This document shows, piece after piece, positions 9,403 to 21,400 of a stretch of DNA of 64,000 nucleotides. The notes below the pieces were generated by a model, which had not been told where the DNA came from, made no database searches, and saw only the letters and a list, made by a program, of their open reading frames with translations. The DNA is from Tribonema minus (taxonomy: Eukaryota; Sar; Xanthophyceae; Tribonematales; Tribonemataceae): NCBI GenBank assembly GCA_017506865.1, contig JAFCMP010000052.1, positions 248,001-312,000 of the forward strand. The letters are read 5' to 3'. Numbering within the stretch: position 1 is the first letter of the stretch; each line of letters begins with the position of its first letter. Both the position numbers and the translations under genes were made by a program.

Positions 9403-12400
9403 ATGCCGGTGCGGGAGTCGCCGCCGGAGTGGGTGCTGCTGCAGCTGGAAGCAGGCTGGAATCACCGCTTTGGGCTGCCATCTGATTCGCTGCTGGCAGC
9501 AGACATCGGTGGCAGCGGTGCTGCTGGGAAAGCTGATGCCAGTCCGGAAGCAGGCCCGTTGGCGAGGCCGCAACGAAAGAGGGTGAGCACGACATCACTG
9601 CTGCCAAAAAGTACTATGAATCATGATGACACGGGTGCCAGCAACTTCTGCTATGCTCGACGTGTCGGTGGTGCTCTCATTATCGTGAGCGTTGTTCATC
9701 GTGAGTCCAGCCCAGCACTTATTTGTTCGGTTATGATGTCGACAGAGAGATCCAGGCACAATGTAATGGTCTCCATGCGATGGATTGCCGTTGCTGCTGT
9801 TGTGTGCAGCCGCGCCCAAGACGGAAGTCCCACCAAGAGGACATTGATGCAGCGCCGCAGCATGAACATCCACAGCCGCCAGAGGTGAGTGGTGGGACAC
9901 TTGGTGCGCTGCAGCTTTCCGCCTGTGCGGGGCCCACATCACGGATTTATCAACCGCATTGCTTGCAAGGTACTGCACATTTGACTCACACACAGGCAGC
10001 ACGCGTGCTACTCGCCTAACAGCTGGCAGCACCCAGCTGCATAGAGTCACGCTGACAGGTACACATACTTCCATGTCGCATCACACGCGCCTTGCATTGC
10101 GCAGCAGGGAGGTGATGTGAGCGCCGCAGGCCTGGCGGCACTGGTGACTGCTGGCCTGCACAAGGAGGCGATGCGAGCCTGCCTGTACAGGGAGAAGCTG
10201 CTGCGGCAAGTGGAGGCGGCAGTGGCGGACTGGCCGGAAGAGGACAATCGCGTGCTGGCACATGCGGCCAGGTATGTACCAACAATCAGAGCACAGCGCT
10301 TGCATGCCGCGCATGGTGCTGCATGTCGCCGCTGGCATTACCAGTTGCACACTGTCCCACGCTCGATCAGAAACTGTAGAATTTTGCTGGCGTGGAGGTG
10401 TTGTGATCAGCAGAATGCAAAACGTCAGACTAGAAGCCGGCGTGTTTTAGCTGTTCCTGCTTGTGATGCTTTGCATAGCACCAACTGCCACCTGAAGCGT
10501 CGTAGTGTTGGCCTGGCACAGCTCTGGTCACTGATGCCTCCTGCTCTCCGCTAAGAATGCTGCACACGAGTGTCAGCAGGTTTCAGTGCCATTGCCAGCA
10601 AGCATTCATGGAGCCTTGGTGCGTTGACTGCAATCAGGCTGCCCAGTCATTGCGGACCAAATGTGCGGCGCAGCCTTGCATATGACCAGCGTATGCCCAC
10701 TGACCCACATATACACTTGTGTGCTGGCTGGCTGCCATAGGTTTTTGATAAATGTGAGCGTGGAGCTGCGGGAAGCGGGTGTGAGGTGTGTGGAAAAGGT
10801 GGTGGCGTGGGTGCTGGCATCATCCGCACACCAGGGCGCGGGTGCAGCGGCGGAGCCGGCGCCGTTTATGTGGCTGGGACAGGAGTACTTGCTGAAGGTG
10901 AGCGCATTGCACGTTAATGTAGCAGCTCTGGTAATGCTTGTCAGCGACTGGCAAAGCGCAAGCGGATGCACGTTGGGCCTGTGCGTGACAGTGTACGCAG
11001 CAGAGGGTGGTCCTGATGAGTGCATGTTTCCGTGGTGCTTTCTAAAAAGTGTGAGGCACTCGACATCTGACAGCGATGAGGGGCACTGAGCCTTCAGCTC
11101 GTGGGCGCAGAGGTGGGTAAAGCCAGGCTCAGTATCACATCCACAGGGTATTTGAGGCTGTTGGCACAGCATGTGCCACTATGATGGCGTGGCTCAAGCG
11201 TTGAAGACACGGGCGGCTAGTGTGTTGGCATACATTGAAGGGCTGTGAGCAGGTACTTCTTGTCAGTCGGCTTGTCGACGCCAGGTTGACAAACTTCAAC
11301 GTGCTCAATCTGTGCCTGCGGTTACAGCTGCGTAACCGATTTCTGCACTTCTGGAGCCCCCCAGCCCACCAATCACACATCTGCCGGCACCTGGCTTGCT
11401 CCATGCAGATGCACGTGGATCTGGACTTTGTTTTCAAGACCGTGGGCCCCGACGCCAGCCGCCTCGGCAACTTTGGCCTGGGCAACCCCCTCCTGCTCAA
11501 ACGCAAGGAGCTGGAGGGGGTGACCAAGGGCAGCGGCAGCAGGCAGCTGGGCAGGACCGCCGCCGCCGCCTTCGTGCTGGCGGACCTCGTGAAGCGCAGG
11601 CACGCGCACGGCATCGTGCTGCCGGCGGCGGCCGTGGCAGTGCCTCGGCCGGCGTACGTCGCGCCGGTGACGACCGTGGCTGCTGCTCCCAGTCACGGCG
11701 CGTCCGACGCGGCAGCAGCGGGCGGCGGCGGTGGCGCAGGCGCTGCAGCAGCAGCTGGCGGAGCGGCGGCGCGCGCGGCCGCTGCGGCCGGCGGCAGAAG
11801 CGCGGAAGATCGCGGCAGCGCGGGCGCCGCGCTGCCGCAGCGGAAGCGCGCCGCCGCGCACGGCGCCGCGGCAAAAGGCAAGCCTCCGCAGCAGCAGCAG
11901 CAGCCGCCGCAGCCGCAGCAGCAGCAGCGCGGGAGGCCCAAGGATCAGGTGGCGCGCCACACGGGGGCGGCAAAGCTGCCGCAGCAGTCGAGTGCGCAGG
12001 GCGCAAAGGCGGACAGCGATGCCGGCGAGGCTCGTGTCAAGCCCGCAGCTGCAGCGGCGAAGCCGGCGGCGGCGGCGGCGGCGGCGGTGCCGAGGGCTGC
12101 AGTCAAACGCAATAGCGTCGCTGCGCAGCGACCAGCCGACAGGGACAGGGGCGCACCGCCGCCGCCGCCAGCGCAAAAGCCGCAGCGAGAGGAGGCTGGC
12201 GCAGCCGCTGCTGCAGGTGGCAAGGGGGGGGGTGGCAGCGATAGTGGGAGCACTGAGGGGGCGGGGGCGGAGGCGGGGCGCAGGGGTGCGTCGAAGGCTG
12301 TCGCAGCTAAAGCGAAGGGCGCGCAGGACGGAGCTGCGGCCGTGTCGTTTGAGGCGCCGCAGCGCGTGAAAGATGGCAAGGCCACTCTCAGGTGAGCTTG

Positions 12401-15400
12401 CCATGCGCGAGGCATGTTGCATACTCACAGCGGGTCACTTGATTTGACTTGCTGACCGGGTTGCAAGACGTCTGACTTTAAGGAATGCGCAGCTTTATGG
12501 AAGCGTACAGAAATCACGCAGCAACACATCAATACCAGCCATGCGACCGCATGACAGCACCCCCCTGTGTCCCTCCCCAGTCGCTTGGTAATGCGTCATG
12601 CTCTCCTTGTACATACCTACTGTAATGCGCCATTCCCTACGCATGGCACCCTCTGCCACGCAGCCTGATGGCGACGCACGGCTCCGCCGGCGAGGACTAC
12701 GCGGACCTCTCCCTCACGCCCAAACCGGGCAAGACCTCCAAACCCCCGGGCCTCTACTCGCGTGAGACCATTGAGCCCTCCAAAAGCACCATCGGGGCCA
12801 CCTACAAACGCGCCGACAACGGCGCCGGCGCCAAGCCGGTGGTGCCGCCGCTGTCGTCACCCGCGGCCGCTGTGTCTGTGTCGTTCGGGGGCTTGCATCG
12901 GGTGCCAGCGCCGGCGGCAGAGGAGGGGCGATCTGAGGGGGGAGGGGGGGACACTGAGGGGGCGGTGTACTCGGACGAGGAGTTTGAGGATGGTGATGAT
13001 CAGCATGAGGGGGGGGAGGGGGAGGAGCCAGGAGAGGAGGACGTTGATGATGAGCAGGTGAGGGAGCATTTGAGCAGGGGGCTGTTGAAGTATACTCAAA
13101 TTGTACTCAGAGCACAGCATATCAGCGACGGCTCTTATTACATGAGAGGGTGAGCGAGAGCACTGGAGAGGGGTGCTGCTGTGACTCACTGTGTACTCAA
13201 AGTGTACTCAAAGCACAGCACAGCTCAGCAGCGAGAACTGCTTGTACGTGAGAGTAGGTCACGCAGCAGGTGGTGTCGACTTGCAGTTAATTGCACAGGT
13301 ACTTGTTGCACTTTGGCAAGTCCTGGGCACACAGCAGGTATTGCTTGCATACCGGTTTTCTGATGCAATCCAAGCATGTACACTCCATAATGCTGCGTGC
13401 AGCTGTGTGTGCTTGACATGGCGGCATATCTATTTGGTAAGCAAGTAGCATCTTGAACCGCTTTGAGATCTTGACCCAATTTGAGTTGCTCCAAGTACGT
13501 GAGTGCCTCAGCATCACTCTGAAGGGCATCGGATCATTTCGTTTTTGTCGAGGATGAGGGCAATACGTGCGGCGTCAGATGATGGCATGAGTCATATCAC
13601 ACGTATTATCATGATTGACTACAATGAACGGTCTCGCTGACCCTTGCTGGAGGGCGCCAGCCGCAATGAAGAGTGCATACCAGGCTGATGTGTACTGTGT
13701 GTGACGTGCTAAGAATTAGGGTTAGGGTTGGGGTCAGCGTTCAGGGTTAGGATGAGGGTTACGCAAATGGCTATCTGCACACAGCACTGCCATTGTGCGC
13801 AAGTGCATCGTTTCGCCTGTCTGAGTTTAGCACTCTGTGGCGCTAATCATGATGGCAAAGCCTCGAAAGGAAGATCATGTCAACAGTATTTGGGGCGCTC
13901 TACCACAAATCACCATAGGGCACTGCAGACAACGTACTTTTTAGCGGTCTTGGTGTGCAGTAGTTGGATCAGCAGATGCTAAATTATTCATGACTTCGAT
14001 GTGCGACAGTGGTTCAATCTCTAAAACACTTCCTGTATGCTGATGATTTGGTACTGATGACTCTCACAGGGGGGGCTAGATCTGTATGAAGACCTGGAAG
14101 TCATAGGCGAGGGCGCCTACGGCGTTGTGTACTCTGCAACCAGAGCTGCCAGTGGGGATGCCAAAATGCCTGCTGGCACCAAAGTGGCCATCAAGGTGTT
14201 CAAAGGTATGTAAGAGGAATCGTGAAGTGTTGTGGCGCGCTCGTACAACTGCCATATTGAAGACCATACTGGACACCAGCTGGACATACAACGCGAGCAG
14301 GCGCCCGGTCTGATAGCGCAAATGAGCAAAGTCCCCGGAGGTGCTGGTGGCGATAAGCGTGTTTGCAAGGAAGCAGCATCCACCTTTCAATTGATGCACC
14401 GGCTGAGCTGTGAATTGTCACAGCTTCATGGCAAAGCTGCAGCCACCGTGGTCCAGTTCATGTACACTATGCACATCAATCAGCCTGTTGAAGGCATCAC
14501 ACTACGGTACATACCAGACGCCTCAGTCATCTGGGCTCGTCGAAGCTGAGCTGAAGGACTGGGACCGCCATTGATTGTGTAACTGATCATCAGAGGCGTG
14601 CTCACACTGTGCAGCGTGCGCCTTTTCAGTCAGATCTACTGCTTGGGCTTGCCAACCACACGTGACTTTGGGTTGTGAACATGGCCTGCTTATGGGTGCT
14701 TCTCATGCATTGTGCCACATGAGTGCCGCGTGCCTGCACGTGAGCTACATACATGCATGAATGCTTTGATTCACAGCTCCCGTGATCTCTCTCTTGCTGC
14801 TCACTGATGCAGCTGCCACTCCAGAGGACGCCACTGATCCTGAGGCAAGTCAGCAGCTTGGGGTTAAATGAGTGTTTTGCATGTTCACACGTGGTTCGCT
14901 GCACCGGTTACCACATGCCAGTCACATTATTTGTGAGACCGCCCTGTTGGAGCTGTCAATTAGATGACTCAATATGAGTCATTACTTGCGATCGAGATGT
15001 TTCATGAGGGGGCCGCTGTCGCGTGCACGGTAGAGCAAAACCTCAAACAGTGCAGCGCAAGCTGCCTGATGTGCATCGCCACTTGTGGTCAAGCTGCAGC
15101 AGCCTTCGTGAGGTACGGCATCAAACGACGTGCCGCACTCAAGGGTGCACTTGCCATCGTGCGAGCAGATGCGTCATAATGTCATGCTGATGAAATAGCA
15201 CGACAAGACATTCAGCGGCACCTATTGTTATGATTGTCCATGATATCAATAACATGTCTCAACAATGCTCATCAGGCCTGATTGGCAAATTCGTTGGCCG
15301 CGCAATGTCCCTGGAACATCAGCCAGCACGCACTCAAAGTTTTGAAGCCATCATCCAGTGCGTGACAGTTGGCGTGCAAAAAACCTGGTTCATGCTCAGG

Positions 15401-18400
15401 TTGGCGTATCAGGCACCTTACTGTTGCTGTTATGTTGCGCTCACGTAGCGCGCACCCATATTTGAGTTTGAAGGCAGTGCTTCAACATGCTGCAAACTTC
15501 AAAAGCTGCGTCACATCTCATGATGCTTCTTTGTTTGCTCTGGTATCCTGCAGGCGCTGGCCATGCTAGACCGCTGCAGGCGGAGAGAGCTCGACCTGTT
15601 TGCCAGCGGCACTCTGGAGCATGAACACATTGTGCGCTGCCTCGGCACCTTCACAAAGGCAGGGCTGGAGCACCTGGTGATGGAGCGCCTTCCAGGGAAC
15701 GTTCTTGACCAGGTACACTGTAGGGGCGACACACTGCAAGTTACCATCCTGAGCCTGAAACGGCGAGACGGCATGGTCACCTGCACGGATGGCGCATCAA
15801 TACTGACTTAATTGAACTATGTTTCATTAAGAGTCATGTGTTGGAATCCATTCACCTGGAGTTGGGGTGGTGGCTCGCTCCTATGTGATGCGACACGGCC
15901 CTTCTAGCATTTGACGCAACACATTGTTGACAATGCCTCATCAGCACAAAAGCTGTCCTCACAGGCAACGGAGTCGCGCTGCCGTACTCAGTGTGCAACA
16001 CCAATGGTCATATAAAACAACTGCAGTGCCTGGCATCAGGCGCCTGTCTTGTGGCAATATTATTGAGCAACGTACAAATTATTTTCTGTAGGAGACTACA
16101 TGGACACGTGTTCTCAACTCATGTGCTCACTGTGCCTCTAAATATTATGCTACGAAAGACTAGACACGTGTTCGCAGCTCTAGTGCTCACTGCGCCTTTC
16201 AACGTTGTTGTGCTGCAGGTGCTGCAAGTTGCCCCTACGGGTCTGACCAAGGGCGAGGTCATTCCCCTGGTCAAGCAGCTGCTGCTGGCCTTGCAGCATC
16301 TGCACTCGCACTGCGTGGTACACCGGGACGTCAAGGTGATACTGCATACCTGTGCATGCTTGTCTGCAGCTGCAAGGGCGGTGAAATTCAAAGAAAAAGT
16401 GTGTGATGCGCGTGAGTCGCTTGTTGTTCTCATCTGCTCATTATTGCAGGCATGATCTGCAGTGCAAGGGCAGAGATGTTCGTATTTCAAAGAAAAAACG
16501 TGCAACGCGCATGTCTCACATGTTGTTCTCATCCTCTCAGCACGGCAGGCATGGCCTGAGCCAGTTTATGATGACAGCGCAGTGCTGCTAACCAAGTTCA
16601 ACAGGGTACATATGTAGGCATGAGGAATTGCTGCCATATGCTACTTGGCGTGATGGAAATTTTGGCTGTGCACGCTAGCAATGGCAGCAGAAGAGATCGC
16701 CTCACCGTGGATGCCGTGCCGAACGAGAGTGAATGCTACTCTAGAAAATAGAACTGCAACCGTCATATGCTGGACGTAGCTGCCATATAACGCTAGCTTA
16801 TGAAACACGTCTGAAACGTGCTAATAAACTGCTGGGTCTGAACCGCACACCCCAGCTGAAGCAGGAATGACAACAAGCGCTTGGCCATAGGAAGTGCGGT
16901 CCTGGTCTGGCAGATATGGCGGTGCACAAAATCTCAGACCCTATGTACAACATTGAAGGCGCCTGGTGCCTCCCAACTCTGTATTTTTTTGTCTCTGGTA
17001 TTAAAAGGAAAAGTATCCATTGTGACGCATTTCAGACTCTGGAAAGCAAGCTCTAGCGACTCAATGTCAGGCCCCCGCATGCTGACAGATGTTGATGTGC
17101 ATGACCCTCCGCAGCCTGAAAACTTGCTGGTGGACTTGGCACAGTCTCCGCCTCTGCTGAAGCTTTGCGACTTCGGTGCCTCAAAGCCGGTGGACGAAGT
17201 CCAGATTGACGCCACAGCCACAACCGACAGACGCCTGACAATGAGGTGACTGCCTTGTGGTAGCAGCTGCGTCTGGCTTCCTGATCAGTTCTGGGCTTTC
17301 TTACTTGAGTTGCCCTTGTGCTGGCAAGCCAGACGTCAGCATCCTGCACAGCTCTATCCTGCTTTTCGAGATTCAGCGCGTGTGCAAGGATATATTCAGA
17401 CGGTGCTTGCCCTCAAAGACAGGCTTGATTATTTTTCCAGGCATGGCCAATGGTTTGTAAGATTTGAGTGGCGGTGCTCACGGGCAGGGCACATACCATA
17501 TTTGTGCTTGCGCTTGCCATCAATGCCGACGCCTTGCGAGCAGATTGGTGGAAGTTCCAGGTTATAGCGTCCATAGTCGTGCGCAATGTGGCCGACATCT
17601 TTGAACAACACTGCATGCAATCCTCCTCTTCAGCAGGCCGCACAGCTGTGCAGTGAATGATCAGCCTACAGGTGGATGTGTAAGCAATGACCAGGATGTG
17701 TGCCCCCATGCTGGCGGCTGAGGTGATTGTGTACCCGCTGCCAGCAAGACGCGAAGCAACACAGGCCACAAGTGAAGCAACGGCATTTACTGCGCCTGCC
17801 GTGTCCATCGCCAGCATGTGCAGCACCGCACCTTGCGCCACGCACTTGAAAGTACATGGGTGGTGTGCTGGGCACTGTCGTTACGAGGCATTGCACACTG
17901 AGCTTCACCACCTGTGCTGACATGATGTCTTCACCACCTGTGCTGACATGATGGTACTTCCCCCCTTGCTGCACCACCCCCCCCTCCACATTGTTTTCCT
18001 TTGCACCAGGGCGACGGCCCGTGACATGACGCAGTACGTGGGTTCGCGGTGGTACCGTGCCCCTGAGCAGCTGGCCTATGGCCCTCGCTACACGTCCAAG
18101 GTATGTTGCCTTCATTTACTGCTGATGAGGCACGCCTCGTGCGCTCCCCGCATGCTGCACGGTGCTTTCATGGCTCACGCAAACGTGATTGCACTGCAGA
18201 TTGAACATTGCAATGGTTTATGTTGAGAGTGCCTGCTCAAATCAGCACACGCGACGACCCAAGACACCGCAGCTGACGCATCTCAGATTCAACGGGTTCA
18301 TTCAATGCTGCACTACGCTGGTGGTGGTGTGCAGGTGGATATCTGGGCTGCAGCATGCCTCCTCTCCGAACTGGCCACGGGGCAGCCCCTCTTTGACGGC

Positions 18401-21400
18401 GAAGACGAACGTGAAGTTGCAAGGGCGATGGTGACGCGCCTCGGCCCTGCTCCGCACAAGCTCATGGTCACCACCTGGCGCGATCTGCTGGAGCCTACGG
18501 ACGACGACCATGTGAGCACTGCTGCTTGACGTCATACCTAAGCCATTGATGATATCCATGTTGTTGAACTTCATTGGAGAGTCTCAACTGGCTGCAGGCA
18601 TATGCAGCCTCGACATCCAAGGTTGACGTCATCAAGTGGATGCAGTAGCCAGCATGCCAGCCGTGTGCCGGACATGGACTGGACACTATTCATGATGATC
18701 TGTTTCTGTGCCTTCCATGACGTCCTCGGCTGGTTTAGTTGCACTATCAGCAGCTCACAGACCATGCGTGCTGCTCGCGTCTTATGCACAGGTCTTGCCT
18801 GTCCGAGAAGGCCTGCTGCAGCTGGAACCGCTGCTTCATGGCAGAATCGGCAGCTCCGGGGTGGAGCTCATGAAGGGCATGTTGGATTACCGCGTCTTCA
18901 ACCGCTTCACAGCACAGCAGTGCCTCGACCATCCGTTCTTTGATACAACATCCCCCCACGAGCGCAAGAGCTCGGATCAGACAGCCACTGAGGTGAGCCG
19001 TGTAGTTGACAGGCATCACGTCAGGAAAGAAATGCTTAGATTGCCTGCGTCAGGCATCTTTGTTTGAAGAGCAATTTCCAATGATCATTTTTTTTCAATT
19101 GGCCAAGCGCAAACTGCTATTTGTGTCTGCTGAGCATGATGTGCGTGTGGATGTGCAAAAGGTCTACACAGCGCCACATGATATTTTGAAGCCATTTTAA
19201 ACTGAGCAGCAAGCATCCCACATTAAATTTCAGCAAGCACTGCTTGCAGCAAGCAGTGACCTCAGGTACAGCCAGTCATACCCAAGGCCAACAAAAGGCA
19301 TGTGTTCTGGAGTGATTGACTGGGCTGAACAGTATTCTGTTGTACCGTCTACAATCTGCCATTGCGCTGCCAACAGCAGCATACACTATACTCGCTTTGT
19401 GTCTCCTAGTATGAACGCTGCCAACAGCAGCACTTCATTCACAGTGCTTGGTTTGTGTCTCGTAGTGTGAATGCAATAGTGAGACCTCATTGTGTTTACT
19501 TAGAGATTTGAGTGATGAGATGCTAAGCTGTTTTCAACTTCAACCTGACCACGTGCGCAGGAGCCCGCTGCCGATGAACCGTACGACGAAGAGAGCAGCT
19601 TTGAGGAAGAGGAGGAACGGCCGCCATCAGATGCTCAGCAGCAGCGCTCCCCACCACAACCAGCAGCGAATCAGGCTGCAGCACCGGTACTGCCCGCTGC
19701 GGCGTACGAGTCGGCTTGGGAGCAGCTGCCAAGCTGTGCGGCGACCGTAAAAGCCAACATTGCCGCTGCCAGAGAGGGCAGTGCAAAGAGCTGTGGCGCC
19801 GCCCTGGAGGTCATGCTGACGTCCGCCGACATTCAGCAGCACCACTGGGAGGCGTTCGGCCGGCAGCTGTGCGCAGCAGTGCTCGCCGCTGCAGGTATGT
19901 ATACTTCAAGTATTTTTTTCTCTGCAAAGATACATGGTGCATTATATGGAATGCTGAGCAGTGATGGTTGTCCGCGCTGCGCGGCGCTGTGCTGGCTGCT
20001 CCTGGTGGTGTGTATGTGTATATGTACTTGGCTTGCACAACAACAATGCAACACTCTGCTGTTTGTCCCGGATTGCGTCCGCTGCTTAGCGCGCCCCCTT
20101 GCCGGCTTCCGCTGCACCGCCTCCGCAGGCGCCGCCGCCTCCGCCGACCAAGTCGCGCTGCCCCTGCCCCTCACCGCCATCGTCCACCACCTCGATGCGC
20201 AGCTGTCCCCCGCCCTGTCCGCCATCACCAAGTGGGCCTCGGGGGGCACGCGGCGCGGCGTTGACGCGTGCGCCGCCGCCCTCGCGCGCGCGCTGCCGCC
20301 GCCGAGCGCTGCCGCGAAGCGCGCTTTCAACAGCGCCTCAGCAGCGCTCAGGGGATTCCTGAGCGCTGCCACGTGCGTGTTGAGCGCGCCGCGTGGTGCC
20401 GAGCGCGGCAGTAGCGGTAGCGGTGGCAGCACTGCGGCGCGGGGCGCAGGGAGTGTGGGGGTGCGGCGGGCCGTGACTGGTGCGGTGGCGGTGTCGGTGC
20501 TGAATCAGGTGTGTGATGGCGCGCTGAGCTGATGGATTGCATGTGCTGTCAATATGGCTCATTGGTGAACTGACTGACAGGGCAAGATGCTTTCGTCAGG
20601 GTTGCTTATTCTAGTGATGGGGTGCACTGTGGTTGTGGCCTAATCTCCTTCATTACGAGAGCAGGGCTAGTGGCATGATCATCTGGGTCACCATAACTGC
20701 AGGAATCTTGACAGATTGCATTTAACCCATGCACCACGTGCTAAGAGAGTACTATTACTAGTGAAGCAAATGCATCTAGCTCATGTCATCATTCCCTTCC
20801 GTGCCTTGCTAGATGATGGCGGAGCTGGCCCCGCAACTACTTGATGCAGGCAGCAGAGCTGATGAACAGCTTCACCACCTGGAAAGCTTGCTGGTCGCAC
20901 TTGGCCTCGAAGCTGCAGGTGGCAGCGCAGCAAAGGTCAGTGGTCCCACTGCCAACATGCATGTTTTCACATGGACTTGCAAGTGCGCATCCATGAGGGA
21001 GCATCAAACAGAGCAGTGACACAATGCACGCTGTGTTTACGCTGCCCAGTGCGCTCTATGAAAAGCAGTGTTGATGCATGTGTCTGCATACTGATGAGTA
21101 TAGTCAATGCGCTTGGTCTTGCTGCAATGCTGGCGCTACCATGACGACATGCGCTCAAACGCCTGTGATTTAATGTTGCCGAGCAATACTTAGTTGTTTC
21201 GCTAATCACTGACATCAATGCACATTTGCTGATCAGTACAACATACTGCTGGTGCACTCCCACTCAACTGAAATTTGGCAATACCAACATGCTTTTTGTC
21301 TGACACGTCCACTGCCGCAGGCCGCCTACCCTGTGCTGTCCGTACACGGCCACCTCTTCACGCCCGCCAGCAAGGCCTGCATTCTCTACCCCATACTGAC

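Larger units (their letters stand above)
14070..18992 (+). other. CMGC (CDKL-like) protein kinase domain
   Basis: Eight exons of the large gene encode a complete kinase core. The glycine loop IGEGAYGVVY starts near residue 664. The ATP lysine is in VAIK (K694). The helix-C glutamate is in RRRELDLF. The catalytic loop is HRDVKPEN with D798, the metal-binding DFG has D819, and WYRAPEQL is near 858-865. The HRDVKPENLL, LCDFG and RWYRAPE signatures place it in the CMGC group, closest in feel to CDKL/CDK-like kinases. The activation segment contains MTQYVGSRWYRAPE, so a TxY motif (T-Q-Y) sits where MAPK and CDKL kinases are dually phosphorylated. All catalytic residues are present, so activity is expected. 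Confidence 0.88.

Noticed and set aside
9595-10074. 159-codon minus-strand frame opposite the first exons of the large gene
   Set aside because: It overlaps sense exons at 9810-9884 that fit in phase, and its residues show no family pattern.
11373-12428. Long open frames antisense to, and in other frames of, the GC-rich exon 11409-12391
   Set aside because: They consist of Arg/Ala/Cys/Pro runs produced by the repetitive GC-rich composition of the sense exon, whose frame joins neighbouring exons in phase.
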